Below, in pieces: positions 1-11,649 of a stretch of 64,000 nucleotides of DNA. This stretch comes from Diphasiastrum complanatum. Its lineage: Eukaryota; Streptophyta; Lycopodiopsida; Lycopodiales; Lycopodiaceae. The stretch spans positions 63,953,240-64,017,239 of the forward strand of contig CM055096.1 in assembly GCA_029204225.1 (NCBI GenBank). The letters are read 5' to 3'. The translations under genes were made by a program, and so were the position numbers. Within the stretch, counting starts at the first letter, position 1. Every line of letters starts with the position of its first letter. Below the pieces are notes generated by a model, which saw only the letters and a list, made by a program, of their open reading frames with translations, was not told where the DNA came from and searched no databases.

Positions 1-3000
1 AAAGAAAGATAGAAGAAGACCAATTTCTAAGCAAATCAAAACTACGAGTCCAGTAAGTGTCAAAGAGGCCTACTTTATAGGCCACTAGTCTAGTCAAATT
101 AGGAGTCCCAACCCTCACCAACAACCTCTCCTCCAAGCTCTTTTTTCTTGTGGGCACACCCTTGCCCTAACCTCGGCTACCGCTACCCGATCTACGTATT
201 CACAACATTTACATGGGTTTTTTTATTGGCTATATGTCGATCTGTTTATCATAGATTGGGCTTTTTCCACTCAATTTTTACGAGCTTTTCCAAGCCGAGA
301 TACACGTATGGTAATTACAAGGCTTTAAGCAGAGTTATCTATATATCCCAATTTGTCGGCCACTACCGTGGCCACAAGGAGTTTGAAAAACAATTTTAAC
401 TACAAAAGCAAGAAAGTGCAAAATCATCTAGGTGTTTGGTGCCATAAGAAACACTTTTAAACCGACTCGACTACTGTGGGAACATTTTACAACAAACAAG
501 TTGATTTTGCATTTAATAGGCTGATCCTGAGACTCGGCCGAAGCAAAAAGTCTAAAAATCAGCTAGAAATAGGAGTAAGAGCAATGTTGAACAAGTGCTC
601 ACCAAAAACCAATAACGTCCCATCAATCAAATCTAAATTTCATCTATGGCTTCAAAGCTCTGGGGGTTTTCAAGTAAGAAAAAGTCACTAGTTCTAATTA
701 CAAATTTGAAGTGTCCTTTGTGCGGGTATTACTCCTTTCATTAACATGCTCTTCAAAGGTTAATAAATTAGGGATTTTTTTCATAATAATCTATGGTTTT
801 TATGGCATAATCGGACACATATTTAGAGGCCATTTTGGGGTTGTGAGTCCAAGTTGGCCTATAGCTTCATGGAATGGGCACACAAGGAGGTCCATTCAAT
901 CATTCACTACCCAACCTTACATTTCACTTGCACCCCATTCACTAACTAGCCTTACATTTCAGCTCGCCCTATTGAGCTAATCACAATCAAACACTTTCTT
1001 CCCCTCACAATCCATAGTATTTAGTAATAAAATAGAAAATTAGTCTTGCGTAATGGTGAATTTTTATTACCTCTGTTTTGATTATTGAAAAGCAAATACA
1101 CTGCTAAATTATAAATTTATCACTATGAGAAGTAGTTTCATCTTTAAAATGACTTTGAAGAAAAGTCAAGTAGATATATGTTTCCAATTACCATGCCTCA
1201 AAACTACTTCATTTATCTCTACCTTTTTTTTGCCAACAAAGAAAACATATGCCAAATCTAAAAGTTGCAATAAATCAACGAGTCTAAAAAACATAAGAGT
1301 ACGTGGCACTAAATAAAAAAGAATGAACATTGAGGGGGACGTGGCCCATATTCTCTCTCTCTTTTGATGTCAAATCTGCCTTTTCTACCTTTCTTGCCTA
1401 CTTTTCCTCTCCCCTCACTTCTTGACTTCACGATTGTGCATCCCACTTGGATGCCATCCACGTGTCAAAATTGACTATGAAAAACTTTATTGTTTACACA
1501 TGGCAAATATTGAATGATTTTAATGATATCCAATGGTAGTGAGTTTGAAATCCCAAAGTGCTACTTTGGGTGACTTAGAACCAGGACCAACCCACCTACC
1601 CCTTACAAAAACAAAAGAAAGAAATAAAGAAAGTGAGACTGGTAGTTAGAAGAGTGAGTGTGTGTAAGAACTCTTAAGAATGAATAAATGAAATATTATT
1701 TTTGAATGGGCTCCTTTTGGCCTACATCTACTCAAAAACATTTCAAAGAATTTTCTTCCTACCAATAATAATATTCTTCATCATATTCTTGTTGTCATTG
1801 GATATTGATTAAGTAAGGAAACATTTAAGAGCATCATTTCTTTCCATGTCATACGCACACGGGGAGGAATTAGACCAATACTACTAAGGGGCAATGATTC
1901 GGAATCTGAAAAGACCTTTTCTCAAAAACGATGTCCTCACCAATTTTGTTTCTTGTGCCAAAATCCAGAAAATGGTAATTGAGGAGCATTTTGTGAAATC
2001 ACAACTTATGATTTAAGCATTGTAGCAACTTGATTGGTGGACGTGAAAGGGGCCAAACACTAGCTCAAACACTAGCTCTACATTATCATGGGAACGAGGA
2101 CAAGGAGTTAGGGAAACATGTCATGTTGACTCAAATTCAAGCCATGACGTGTCCCCAAATTTTGAATCACTAGTCAATGGGAGCATGCCTTAACTCTATG
2201 TGAATTTACCACTCATAATCATTTTTATTATTAAGGCATGGAGACATGGAGGCCATTTAGTGACTAGAAATTATAACTTTGAAGTGATCACAAGATTTAT
2301 AAGGGATGATGCCCCAAATGGGCTACATGACAAATTGAAGTGAAGTCTATATTATAACAAAGTGGATAGGAGGAGCATAAGCTCCCTAGATGTCCCTTCA
2401 TTCAAACACAAACTAAATTCAAGCCGTGGTATCCACTATTGTGGCCAACTCTCTTCTCCAATTCCACTATGTAACTACATGGTTTGACAAAGCCTCCTCC
2501 TCCATTGCCAGGAGTAGAAGTTTTCCAATAATTGTTCTAACTACAATCCATTACTGAAAATGTCTTGTCCAAACCTATGAGTGCTTGGTAAACTATGAAG
2601 GCTAAAAAATAACTTAACACGACTTATTCCTCAAGAAGATTTGTTTTATGTCAATATAAAGGGTTTCTGGGTTTTTGTAATCTCGTTAAAAAAATTGTTG
2701 CTATTTATACAAATTTACAAATAGGATAACTCATCAAATAAAAGTTCCAAAAAACAAAACCTAAAAAGACTTTATGTTCTAACCAAGGTGTAGCTAAGGA
2801 AAAAAGTGCCCCGCCTGGATCACACTAGTTTATTCAATTGAGAAAATTATCTCCCTTTTTATGAAATAGGAAAAAGAAACATCACAAAAATAAAGGTTTG
2901 ATAGAGTGAGAAGTTCTTGCTTCTATCATGTGCCAATCTTAGCATTAAAACATCTCATTCTTGAACATCAATTAGCATGGAAAACAAAGAAATCAAGAAA

Positions 3001-4389
3001 CTAGATAAATGTAGCAAAACTTCACCAAATTAGGCAAAGTAAGGAATCATTATTCATCACTAATGATCATTCAAAACATTGGGCTTACCATCAAGAAAGC
3101 TCTCCAAGAGAAGCTTCAAGAAATCTTAGAATCCAAATTACACAAAAGAAGAATAGCCTCCAAATTTAGCATGACTTTATCTATTTATGGTGGTCCTTTG
3201 TGCTTCTATTATTCTAGGCTAATTTAACTCCATGGCTGTATTTAGAATTTCATTTAGTAAGCTCATGGGTGAATTACATGCAACACATGATGGCTTCTCT
3301 GCCTAAATAGTAGCTATTAGCAAAATTTGGAAAGATGATATTGCATCCAAAGAAGCAATAGAAACAAGAGAGCTACATGTTTTCCCTAGTGACTAATGGC
3401 ACCACAAGTTGGACTCACACACATAGGATGCCTAACATGACTAACTACTAATAGGCTCTTCAAGATGGGCTTATACACACAGGATGCCATACTTGGGCCA
3501 TTAATTACACAAAATTGATTACCAAAATTATTGATATACACAGCTCCTTCCTTGCAAAGTGCTCCTTCCCTAAATTCTCCTCGGCTCCATTGAAATGTCC
3601 CTTAGGCCTTGTTTCCAGCCCCCACAGTTATCATACCTAAATCTATTGTTTCTCCAATGTTCTTAATTTGTGGGTGAGTAACAAATTCATCTACAAAGAA
3701 TTCTTATCAATCATATCAAAGTGACGTTGGTGGTAGAGACCAAACTATCATAACCACAATTTTTGAGTTAGCATATCAAGCAATGAAGGCAACGTAGCGT
3801 GTGAGGATCGTACAAAAAGAGTAAAATCACATTACCAATCTCGGAGAAATTTTGTGAAAAAAAATTTTAAATTTTTGTAATAGAGACATTTGTGGCCGTG
3901 TTTCAATTTGTATTAGGGTGACCGAGGCACAAAGACATTCCAAGCAATTGGCCTTAATGATATATATGGCATGGTACAAAATAAAGGTGTGATAATTGGT
4001 AAAACACTCAAGGATTAGTAAAACTTAAAGAAATTTGACATAGGACAACAAACCGCCCAACCAATAGAGCATATGTTGAATCCATCATGACCTATAGGCT
4101 CTCCCCCATGCGGTGGAATAGCTATGAACACTCGATCTCACATAAGCTCCCAACTATGGCAACCCATACTACCATAAGCCAAGAGAGCAAGCCTACACTG
4201 GACATAAATGGAATATCATCCCTATCAAGCATATGACGCCATTTAGAGTATGTATAGTCTACAAACTATTTATATAATCTACAATTTGCTCTTTTATGCC
4301 TATTTTTGGTTGTCACCCTCCAGTAAATTGCAACCCTAGCCTCCAAGTTAATGTTGCTAAGCCATTATGATTGACTATATAGGAACTAT
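1..4389. other. AT-rich region without recognised gene
   Basis: No reading frame longer than about 90 codons has a recognisable domain, and the short frames look like chance. There is no convincing LTR boundary, tRNA or splice-organised exon set. Some short stretches resemble decayed retroelement LTR sequence, but I could not pair them with another copy in the window. Confidence 0.5.
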
Positions 4390-5201
4390 TGTGGAGGCCT
4401 ATGATCCCACATTATCCAGATTCAATGTTTTATATTGTAAAAATTTTCAATTTTTGTACATGAAATATGCTATAGTGCCTAAATTTGTGTAAAGTCCTAT
4501 TTGCATTTCCTAAATTCCTCTGTTATCCGTTATAGTTACACTTCTTATCAATTGAGCGAACACACTCTGAGTTAGTCTGTAACCGATTGTGATGGACATC
4601 TGTTGCGGCATTCACTCTTCACTTGTACTGCATTCCAAATTTTCTAACATGGTTTTGCAGGCAACATCTGAGGGCGACACTTCTAACTAATGTGTGCAAG
4701 GAATTAGCCGAAGCCTTCATCTTAACTCTAAATCAGAACCTCTCTTAATTCTGAATGAGCTATGTGTTTAGATAAAGAACTTAAGTGACGTTTTGCTTTG
4801 TTTGCTTATTGTGATAAGAACTAATTCCTTGTGCTTGTTCAGAGGAATTGAAAGCCGAATAGATTCTGTTTGAAGAGTCTCCTCGCCTGTTGCTGTTAGA
4901 CTAATTGCTTACTGCTGTCCTAAGAGCTTGGAAGATAACATACCCTTCTATACCTTCAGACCTTGACCAGATTGTTTCATCATTGTTGTTTCTAGACGTC
5001 AATTTACTCAATAACTTTGGATAACCAGATTTGTCATTGTAGTATTCTATCTTGAATATTACAGTCATCATCTGTCTATCACTCTTTGTACACTTATTGA
5101 TCTGAAAGAGGATATTTCTCTCTCTCTTGGAGAACAATTAAACCTTTTGTACTTCTTAATTCATTGATTTTGTGAAAATCTATAATGACTAGGCTGCCAC
5201 A
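4390..5201 (+). repeat. 5' LTR of large gypsy element (LTR A)
   Basis: It begins TGTGGAGGCC and ends GGCTGCCACA, and it is followed by a primer-binding-like sequence. It is homologous along its length to 16099-17073. Shared blocks include the start, the stretch around 4610-4690 and the terminal 50 bp. This copy is about 160 bp shorter, because a block around 16225-16435 of the partner is missing. No matching target-site duplication is visible (ACTAT before it; TTAAG after the partner), so the two LTRs may not belong to one insertion. Confidence 0.72.
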
Positions 5202-5203
5202 TA

Positions 5204-5221
5204 ACTTGGCGTCGTTGTTGA
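5204..5221 (+). promoter_or_regulatory. Primer-binding site of gypsy element
   Basis: CTTGGCGTCGTTGTTGAG lies two bases after the LTR end. It resembles the TTGGCGCCGTTGCCGGGGA primer sites common in plant Tat/Athila-type gypsy elements, with C-to-T and G-to-A changes expected from decay. Confidence 0.6.
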
Positions 5222-5379
5222 GGAGACGAATCTTTGTCTTCTCATAATTTTTAAGTGTACTAAGTCCACTGAATCTTATTCATGTAATGTATGCCACGAG
5301 ATCAGCCATGAACAACTATTGAGCAGAAATGTTTAGAACGAGCACAACGATTAGAAGCTTATAGAAAGGCACGCGATTT

Positions 5380-6233
5380 GTATTTCTAGAATCTGCAAAA
5401 TTCACCAATAAAAGTAAGATTAAGTCCTGAAGCGTTTGATAACCTTTACAACACTTTTGTAACACTTGAAAATACATTTGAGCGAGAGCTTGCCAATTCA
5501 TCGAATCCATCTGAATCTTCATCTTCAGAACATAGATTTGATTCTAGTGAGTCGAACCAAGACCCTGATCCACCATTAGAGCCACCATCTGAACATAGTT
5601 TCGAGTCATTTGATCCACCTGATCCACCGGATCTGCTACCTAACCCACCACTTGAAAATATGCCGAATCCAACACCACCCACATCTACCAAAATCAGGTA
5701 TGACTTTTTCAAAGGGCCATTATTTGATGATGTAGATAGCTATTTATCCCAGTTCGAGTCAATTACTATAGCCAATAAGGAAACACGGTTAATACTTGGA
5801 ATGCTTTAAAGGCAGCGTTTCTTAAACAGTTCAGAGAGATAGGCTATTCCACAAGACTGTTAGCACATCTTAATTCGGTAGAAAAAAAGCCAAAGGAGTC
5901 ACTTAGGAAGTACACTCGAAGAGTTAAGAATTTGATAGGGAAGCTAGGAGCACAGTATCTAGTTCCCATGCAAAACGAATGGTTCTTGGGTGGATTACCC
6001 AAGAAGATGAATAGGTACTGTCGTCAAGGATTGACGAACTCATTAGAGGATGTCATAGCATCCGTAGAAAACTATGAGACCTCTAAAATTTCGAAGTCTG
6101 AGTTAGAATCTGATTGAACAGATGAAGAAGAGTCTTCTGACTCTTCATCTTATTCGTTGTCGTCTAAAGAAGAAACTAGTTATAGGACTGATGTACCATT
6201 AGTCAACGTAGGACTGGGTGTGAATCTTAAGTT
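5380..6233 (+). pseudogene. Gypsy gag remnant
   Basis: The plus strand reads as a gag protein in more than one frame. First comes an acidic Pro/Ser/Glu-rich stretch (about 5500-5690). Next is a segment starting RYDFFKGPLFDDVDSYLSQF, then a retrotransposon-gag core that includes KESLRKYTRRVKNLIGKLGA and NEWFLGGLPKKM (about 5800-6115). A Ser/Glu-rich tail follows a TGA at 6115. The core is typical of the Retrotrans_gag family, which builds the particle. At least one frameshift (near 5800) and one stop break it. Protease, RT and RNase H are absent downstream, so the internal region has been deleted. Confidence 0.7.
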
Positions 6234-6389
6234 ATTCTAGATTAGAACTTAAGAGTAATAGAATCTAGATTCAACTCATGTGTCTTTTAAGAATAGTAAC
6301 CTTCTCTTATTGTTAAATATGGAATTTAGATCCGATGAGTTGTGATTGAAGAATCATAATTTTGATCCTAGTTAATGCTTGATCATTAA

Positions 6390-7193
6390 GAGGAGATTTC
6401 ATGGTTGGGTTACCATGGACGAATAAATAGAATGATGCGATTTGGGTAGTGGTCGACCGTCTTACCAAATTGGCTACGTTTATTCTGGTAAAACTCACCG
6501 TGAAGGCTTCTAATTTAGCTCAAATATTTGTTGAGCGTTTGTCTAGGCATTGTGAGTGATCATGATCCAAAGTTCACCAGTCACTTTTGGTCGGTCATGT
6601 TCGCTAAACTAGAGATGACACTAAGCTTGCGTTCTTATGATCATCTTGAGATGGATGGCGCGGTCAGATAGAAAGAACAAATCAGACGATGGAATAAATG
6701 CTTTGAGCATATATTTTCTGTCGACAATCTCATTGGGAGAAGTATCTGCTCTTGATTGAGTTTTCCTATAACAATAGTAAGCATTCAGCTACCGGTTATA
6801 GCCCATTCATGCTTATGTATGGTTTTGAACCTAGATCATCCATTGTGGTTGAGACTCAATCGATCGAGTTTTAGAGAGGTAGCAGATTTCCTGCACGATA
6901 TGTAAGAAATGCTACAGATAGCACGTAAAAATGCCAAGGATAGAAAAAAAATACTATGCTAATATGAAAAGATCGCCTCGAGACTTTCAAGTAGGTGATT
7001 GGGTGTATTTACGAATCCTGAAATATTCTATTGTGATGCATACCACAAGCACGACATTGTCGGCTAGGTATAGGGGACCATATCAAATCTTGAAAAAGAT
7101 TGGATCCTTGGCTTACCAATTGGACCTTCCAGAAGGAATGCACGTGCACCTGGTTTTTCATGTAAGTCAAGTTAAAAAAAAGTCCAAGTGAAG
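6390..7193 (+). pseudogene. Gypsy integrase remnant
   Basis: Translated pieces in shifting frames match a Ty3/gypsy integrase. VVDRLTKLATF is in the core. SDHDPKFTSHFWSVMFAKL surrounds the second catalytic Asp. The third catalytic region is badly damaged. The C-terminal part (6931-7191) contains VGDWVYLRI, YRGPYQILKKIG and HLVFHVSQVKK, the usual end of plant gypsy integrases. Stops and frameshifts occur in the core. It lies between gag and the extra 3' frame of the same element, on the same strand, as in Tat/Athila-type elements. Confidence 0.78.
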
Positions 7194-7820
7194 GAGAGCA
7201 TCTTGGTGTTCACTGATTCATTTGATCAGTATCTCGATTCTCTGATTCGATTCCTTACAATTTGGTGCTTCGTTATTGGCTTCTCATCTTGGGTCTCGGC
7301 TCGATTGGTTGTGTTGCTCCAAGCTTCGTGGAGGTCCAGCAAGGTACTTATCTAATGCCTTGGTGCCTTTGTCTTCTTTTCTGGCCCTCTCGTTGATTGA
7401 GGGTCCTGCTTTGCCAACCTGCAGGTGGTGGTGAGAAGCTTCAGAGGTTGGCAACACACCTTGGGGGTCACCAAACTCTTCAATGTCATCTTGGGTTTCG
7501 GCCACGTCAGGTAGGCTATGATTAGGTGAGGTTGGCATGAGCTAGGTGGATTTACCAGGGATAGGATTCTCGACTAGGTTATACGCGGCACCAAGAGAGC
7601 TAAGTTGTTTGATAAACTCATCTCGCCAAGCTTTGTACGTTGCAGCATATAATTCCCAATGTTATGCAAAAATTGCGACACCATTGTGGCCAGTTTATTT
7701 TACCAAATAAGTTATTTACATTCAATACTTTTAGACTTTGTTTTTTTTAGGATTGTACCTTCAATATTAGGAAGACACTTTTTAATAAATACCGGTCTAG
7801 TCCGCTGACATATCATTAAT
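7194..7820 (+). other. Gypsy spacer between integrase and extra ORF
   Basis: There is no supported coding sequence. A minus-strand frame at 7284-7538 has no recognisable feature. This is probably non-coding or decayed sequence of the surrounding gypsy element. Confidence 0.4.
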
Positions 7821-8489
7821 ATGCCAAACACTTCAAACACTTATGCTTTCTCTGATGCCTTCGCAATCATTACGTTATTCCTCTTGTTACGATCCAACAC
7901 GCTCACTACTGCCATCGCGAGTTTTCTTGCATTCAAAACCTTTGCAATGGCCACCGTTAATGCTATCATTTTTAAAACTCATCCAAAACCAGTCTTACCG
8001 ATTTTGCAACCCTTTGCCATTTGAGCTAGAATTGAAAGATTGCTTCAATTTGATCATTCAATTATTTTATCAGAATTAGGAAATGAGATAATTCAAAATC
8101 TAGATGAAATCGAGGATGGACACACTTGTAGTGTTGTCCACAATCAGGAAATTGTTATTACAGAAGACTTTTACTGTCATGCATTAGGCTTGCCTATAGA
8201 TGGTATTATTCCAATAACTAAGCCTAATTATATTACCCGAAGCGGAGCCTTCCAAGAGGAAGCATACCTTGAAAAGAGAGGGTATAAGTTATCTTATATC
8301 AGAGATCCTAATCTGAAAAGTTTTGTCCGCTTCACTCTTGCTTCGATATTTCTACCCGAGCAAGAGTACACAATATCCAATAAGAATATGAGATATTTGC
8401 TTAGAGCTCTAAACGGAGAGCTAATTGCTTTCGGACAGATTGCTTTTAAGCAATTCTGTAAAATGATTAAAGATAAACAATTTTCTTGA
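7821..8489 (+). pseudogene. Extra 3' ORF of gypsy element, N-terminal part
   Basis: One frame of 222 codons runs from an ATG at 7821 to a TGA at 8487, broken only by a TGA at 8022-8024. The product is unlike gag or pol. It has a hydrophobic N-terminal stretch of Ala/Leu/Phe, then a mixed alpha/beta-looking region that includes EDFYCHALGLPIDGI and LLRALNGELIAFGQ. I do not recognise the family. It sits after integrase, where Tat/Athila-type elements may carry additional or envelope-like frames. The continuation is interrupted by the retroelement at 8557-14042 and appears to resume at 14043. Confidence 0.5.
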
Positions 8490-8556
8490 CTAGGTTTCCA
8501 ATTTGGAATATTATGCTTGCATGCTAGCATTCTCTGTGTGTAGGAAGACATCCGAT

Positions 8557-9405
8557 TGTCAAAGTACAGCAAAAAGGACCAAGAATGGATCCAAATCAGA
8601 TCCACAAGTGTGATTGGGTGTTAGATTAGATTGATCTACCAATCTACACAAGATTAGATAGCACTAGATCAAATCTACATCAACAAATCTAACAGGAACA
8701 ATCAAATATGATCAGAACTTGTACCTGATGGTTTAACACGTGTGAATACCTGTTAGAGTACGGACTACCAGCAAATAATGAAGTACACTAAGCTTAGAAA
8801 CCATTAGAAGCATAAAATCACAAGACAAATGGAGAGATTACTCAAGAAATGCACCAAAACCAAGATTTAGCTTTCTTTTCAATTATGGCCAAATGAGCCA
8901 CCATATATACACAAGAGCTGATGCTTACTGAGCTGATTTGGCACGTGTGAGAGTGCCTACTCATCAAAGGATCCACCAATAATCATCAATATGGCACATG
9001 GACCAAGTTTCCTAACTTATAACCACCTCCCTTGATTTTAGGCAATTTTCCTAATTTATAGGGACTTGCACAAATATCTACTACAAGTTGAATCTCACCT
9101 ACTACTGATGTTTTCACACATGTGAGCAGTCCTTGGCACGTGTGAGATCACTCCTATCCATGTGAAATATCTTTTCCTACCAATAAGATGATGCCAAGTG
9201 GCATATAGCTAGAAAACTAGATTTTGGCCATTTTAGCCACTAGATCTCAAATGAAATGGTATGTACAACCTATATGACTCATCTAAATGATAAATGCATT
9301 TATTTCACACGTGGGAACAGGCTCCACACATGTCTAATGATGATATGTACTACTCATAATGGTATTTACAAGATTTGATCAAGTTAGCTTTTGCCAATTT
9401 TAACA
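8557..9405 (-). repeat. 3' LTR of non-autonomous element (849 bp)
   Basis: On the minus strand it starts TGTTAAAATTGG at 9405 and ends TACTTTGACA at 8557. Positions 8817-9405 match 13455-14042 almost base for base. Positions 8557-8796 match 11398-11636 in reverse complement. It is therefore the intact reference copy showing that the other LTR was split by an inversion. Confidence 0.85.
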
Positions 9406-9417
9406 CTCCTCCTCAAA
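9406..9417 (-). promoter_or_regulatory. Polypurine tract
   Basis: On the minus strand GAGGAGGAG immediately precedes the LTR start, the usual plus-strand priming position of an LTR retrotransposon. Confidence 0.65.
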
Positions 9418-9541
9418 ACTAACTTGATAAAAATATGATGATATTGAGATTAACTCCATGGGCTGAATTGGTCTTCAAATATGGATCCTTGCTGGTTCAA
9501 AGGTGTGAAGATCATCCAATGAGCTTGATGTCGATCCGAAA

Positions 9542-10945
9542 TCACCATATCCATGATAATGCCTCTTTAATGTTGACTTTTTTGATGAACTTGAGAGCTT
9601 TGCACCATCCTGGCACCTCTTTCATTGATTTGTTCCATCCTTGAAGCATATGGTTGATCCAAAAGCTCCTCCTCCTTGAAAATAGCTGCAACTCCATGAG
9701 AAAATAAAGAGTCCTTCTTGACTCATGAGGATCACAAAGATCCAACATCATGTTACCAAGATCTTGAGGATTAGGCTCATCAACATTGGCAAGACTATGC
9801 ATGCTATAATAACAAAGAGTTTGTATCATATCTTCATGCTTGGTTTCCATGCTAATCTCAGATCTAATGTGGCTAGATACTTCATTATGGAGATAAGTTT
9901 CCTTAGAGGATGACTCACTTTCTCTCATAAAGAGTTTACAATTTGCCTCAATACATGAAAAAAGACAAATTTTCATACTATGAGTGGACAACTCACTCTT
10001 GCTCTTGCAAGACTCAAGAACATACATTTGATGAAATAACCATTTGCTTTCTAATTGATCAAAAATTAATTTCATATCATTAAGAACATCAACTATGTTC
10101 TCAAGAGAGACACCATAACTTGCTTTACTCCAACTTTGAGATGCAAAAGTCTCACTAAAGCAAATTGATTCACCAAATGACATAAGAGAAGCAAGCATGA
10201 GATGTATACTACTTGAAATGTGCTCCTCTTGCCCTTGAAATGTGAGCCATATGAGCTCAACCATGTCTCTTGATATTCTTATTGGAATCGTAACTTGAGA
10301 AGGACTCTCCTCCTCAATCCTTGGCACACTTGAACCTCGAGATGACTCCTCAAGATCAACTTCTTGGTGCTCCTCCTTGATGGAAATCCAAGACCTCCAT
10401 GTCTCAAAATGATCACAACAAACATGATCATACAATGTGCACTTCATATGATCATCAACATTACTTATGCTAGAAACATAAGTCCAAAAATCACCACAAC
10501 TTGGCATGATTTTTCTAATATTGAAATCAAGAAGTATTTCCATCTCAATAAGGCTAACTACTTGCTTATGGATATAAGTGTCCACTTTGGATGCTTCACT
10601 TATTCTCATAAGAAGTTTACAACTTTCCTTTAAAATTGAAAATTTACAATCTTCAACATTATGAATGAACACATCATTCATGATCTTATTGAAACCAGCA
10701 AAAAATACATTATGAAGACATTTCCATTTCCTTGACTTCATATTCAATGTAAGTTTACAAGGAAAACATGCTTTGCTATCTATTAAGGCATCACACTCAA
10801 CTAGTATTGCCTTAATCCACCTTTGAGATACAAAAATCTCTTCAAAGCAAAATAGTTCTTCATAAGATTTCATGAGAGCATAAATGAAACTATTTTCATT
10901 TTGTGATTGCTCCTCCTTAATCTTTCTTGGTTTCTCTTGGATCAT
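9542..10945 (-). CDS. 467-aa ORF of unknown function with internal duplication
   Basis: An uninterrupted frame of 467 codons starts at an ATG at 10945. In AT-rich DNA this length is unlikely by chance. No retroviral domain, catalytic motif, signal peptide or clear membrane segment is seen. The protein is rich in Ser, Glu, Leu and Cys and looks helical. It contains two related halves, roughly residues 20-165 and 240-390. ESCKLLMRISEASKVDTYIH in the first corresponds to ANCKLFMRESESSSKETYLH in the second. EEIFVSQRWIKA likewise corresponds to SETFASQSWSKA, and VDDHMKCTLYD to VDEPNPQDLGNMMLDLCD. It lies downstream of the zinc-knuckle ORF and ends about 130 bp before the polypurine tract, so it occupies the place of pol. 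It is probably a structural or accessory protein, or a captured host coding segment; function is unknown. Confidence 0.6.
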   Translation of the reverse strand: MIQEKPRKIKEEQSQNENSFIYALMKSYEELFCFEEIFVSQRWIKAILVECDALIDSKACFPCKLTLNMKSRKWKCLHNVFFAGFNKIMNDVFIHNVEDCKFSILKESCKLLMRISEASKVDTYIHKQVVSLIEMEILLDFNIRKIMPSCGDFWTYVSSISNVDDHMKCTLYDHVCCDHFETWRSWISIKEEHQEVDLEESSRGSSVPRIEEESPSQVTIPIRISRDMVELIWLTFQGQEEHISSSIHLMLASLMSFGESICFSETFASQSWSKASYGVSLENIVDVLNDMKLIFDQLESKWLFHQMYVLESCKSKSELSTHSMKICLFSCIEANCKLFMRESESSSKETYLHNEVSSHIRSEISMETKHEDMIQTLCYYSMHSLANVDEPNPQDLGNMMLDLCDPHESRRTLYFLMELQLFSRRRSFWINHMLQGWNKSMKEVPGWCKALKFIKKVNIKEALSWIW

Positions 10946-10972
10946 AAGAATAAATTTGAACTTTTCTAAAGT

Positions 10973-11380
10973 TCAAAGCAAAATGCTTTCCAAGGACATG
11001 AAATAAATCCAAGTGACATTAATGAAAGTGACATTTATCTTTGCATCTTGAACCAAAAAATTCACTTTCAAATGCAAAACTTCAAAAGGTTTGAAATGTG
11101 TGATGATGGACTTTTGAAAACAAATTTTGTAAGTCCTTGTGAGACTCCAAGCCTCATGCATCTTTCCACAAAGAAAACACATTTCCTTGGACTTGTCCTT
11201 CTTGCCTTTGCACTTTGAACTTGAAGCTCCATCCATCACCTCGGCCCCCTTGCTTTGGTTCTCCTTGGATGGATTGGTCCTCATTTTGTAGCATCTTGAG
11301 ACAAAATGATCTCTCTTGCCACAAAGGTTGCATTTAGGATCCTTACTTGCCTCCAATAGGTTGCCACCTATTGATGCCAT
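10973..11380 (-). CDS. Gag-like zinc-knuckle ORF
   Basis: The frame from the ATG at 11380 (MASIGGNLLEASK) gives about 135 residues. The open frame extends upstream to 11452, but that part lies in the inverted LTR block, so I prefer the internal start. It has a CCHC knuckle, CNLCGKRDHFVSRC (C-x2-C-x4-H-x4-C), typical of copia gag nucleocapsid. A second, incomplete knuckle (CFLCGKMH, lacking the final Cys spacing) follows, with a Lys-rich stretch between them. The usual N-terminal gag domain is missing. It would bind element RNA during packaging. Confidence 0.6.
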   Translation of the reverse strand: MASIGGNLLEASKDPKCNLCGKRDHFVSRCYKMRTNPSKENQSKGAEVMDGASSSKCKGKKDKSKEMCFLCGKMHEAWSLTRTYKICFQKSIITHFKPFEVLHLKVNFLVQDAKINVTFINVTWIYFMSLESILL

Positions 11381-11397
11381 GATGAGGAAGTAAAACC

Positions 11398-11636
11398 TAA
11401 GCTTAGTGTACTTCATTATTTGCTGGTAGTCCGTACTCTGACAGGTCTTCACACATGTGAAACCAGCAAGTACAAGTTTTGATCATATTTGATTGTTCTT
11501 GTTAGATTTGTTGATTTAGATTTGATCTAGTGCTATCTATCTTGTGTAGATTGGTAGACCAATCTAATCTAACACCCAATCACACTTGTGGATCTGATTT
11601 GGATCCATTCTTGGTCCTTTTTGCTGTACTTTGACA
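11398..11636 (+). repeat. Inverted LTR segment of non-autonomous element
   Basis: This is the reverse complement of 8557-8796: it starts TAAGCTTAGTGTAC and ends TACTTTGACA, directly before a primer-binding site. Its orientation is opposite to the rest of the element, so it marks one end of an internal inversion. Confidence 0.82.
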
Positions 11637-11649
11637 TGGTATCAGAGCC
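11637..11649 (+). promoter_or_regulatory. Primer-binding site (initiator tRNA-Met type)
   Basis: TGGTATCAGAGCC directly follows the LTR end. It is complementary to the 3' end of plant initiator tRNA-Met, the standard copia primer. Confidence 0.85.

Noticed and set aside
5446-5712. Gly/Ser-rich minus-strand frame opposite the gypsy gag
   Set aside because: It is the shadow of a Pro/Ser-rich gag stretch on the plus strand, which has the better family match.
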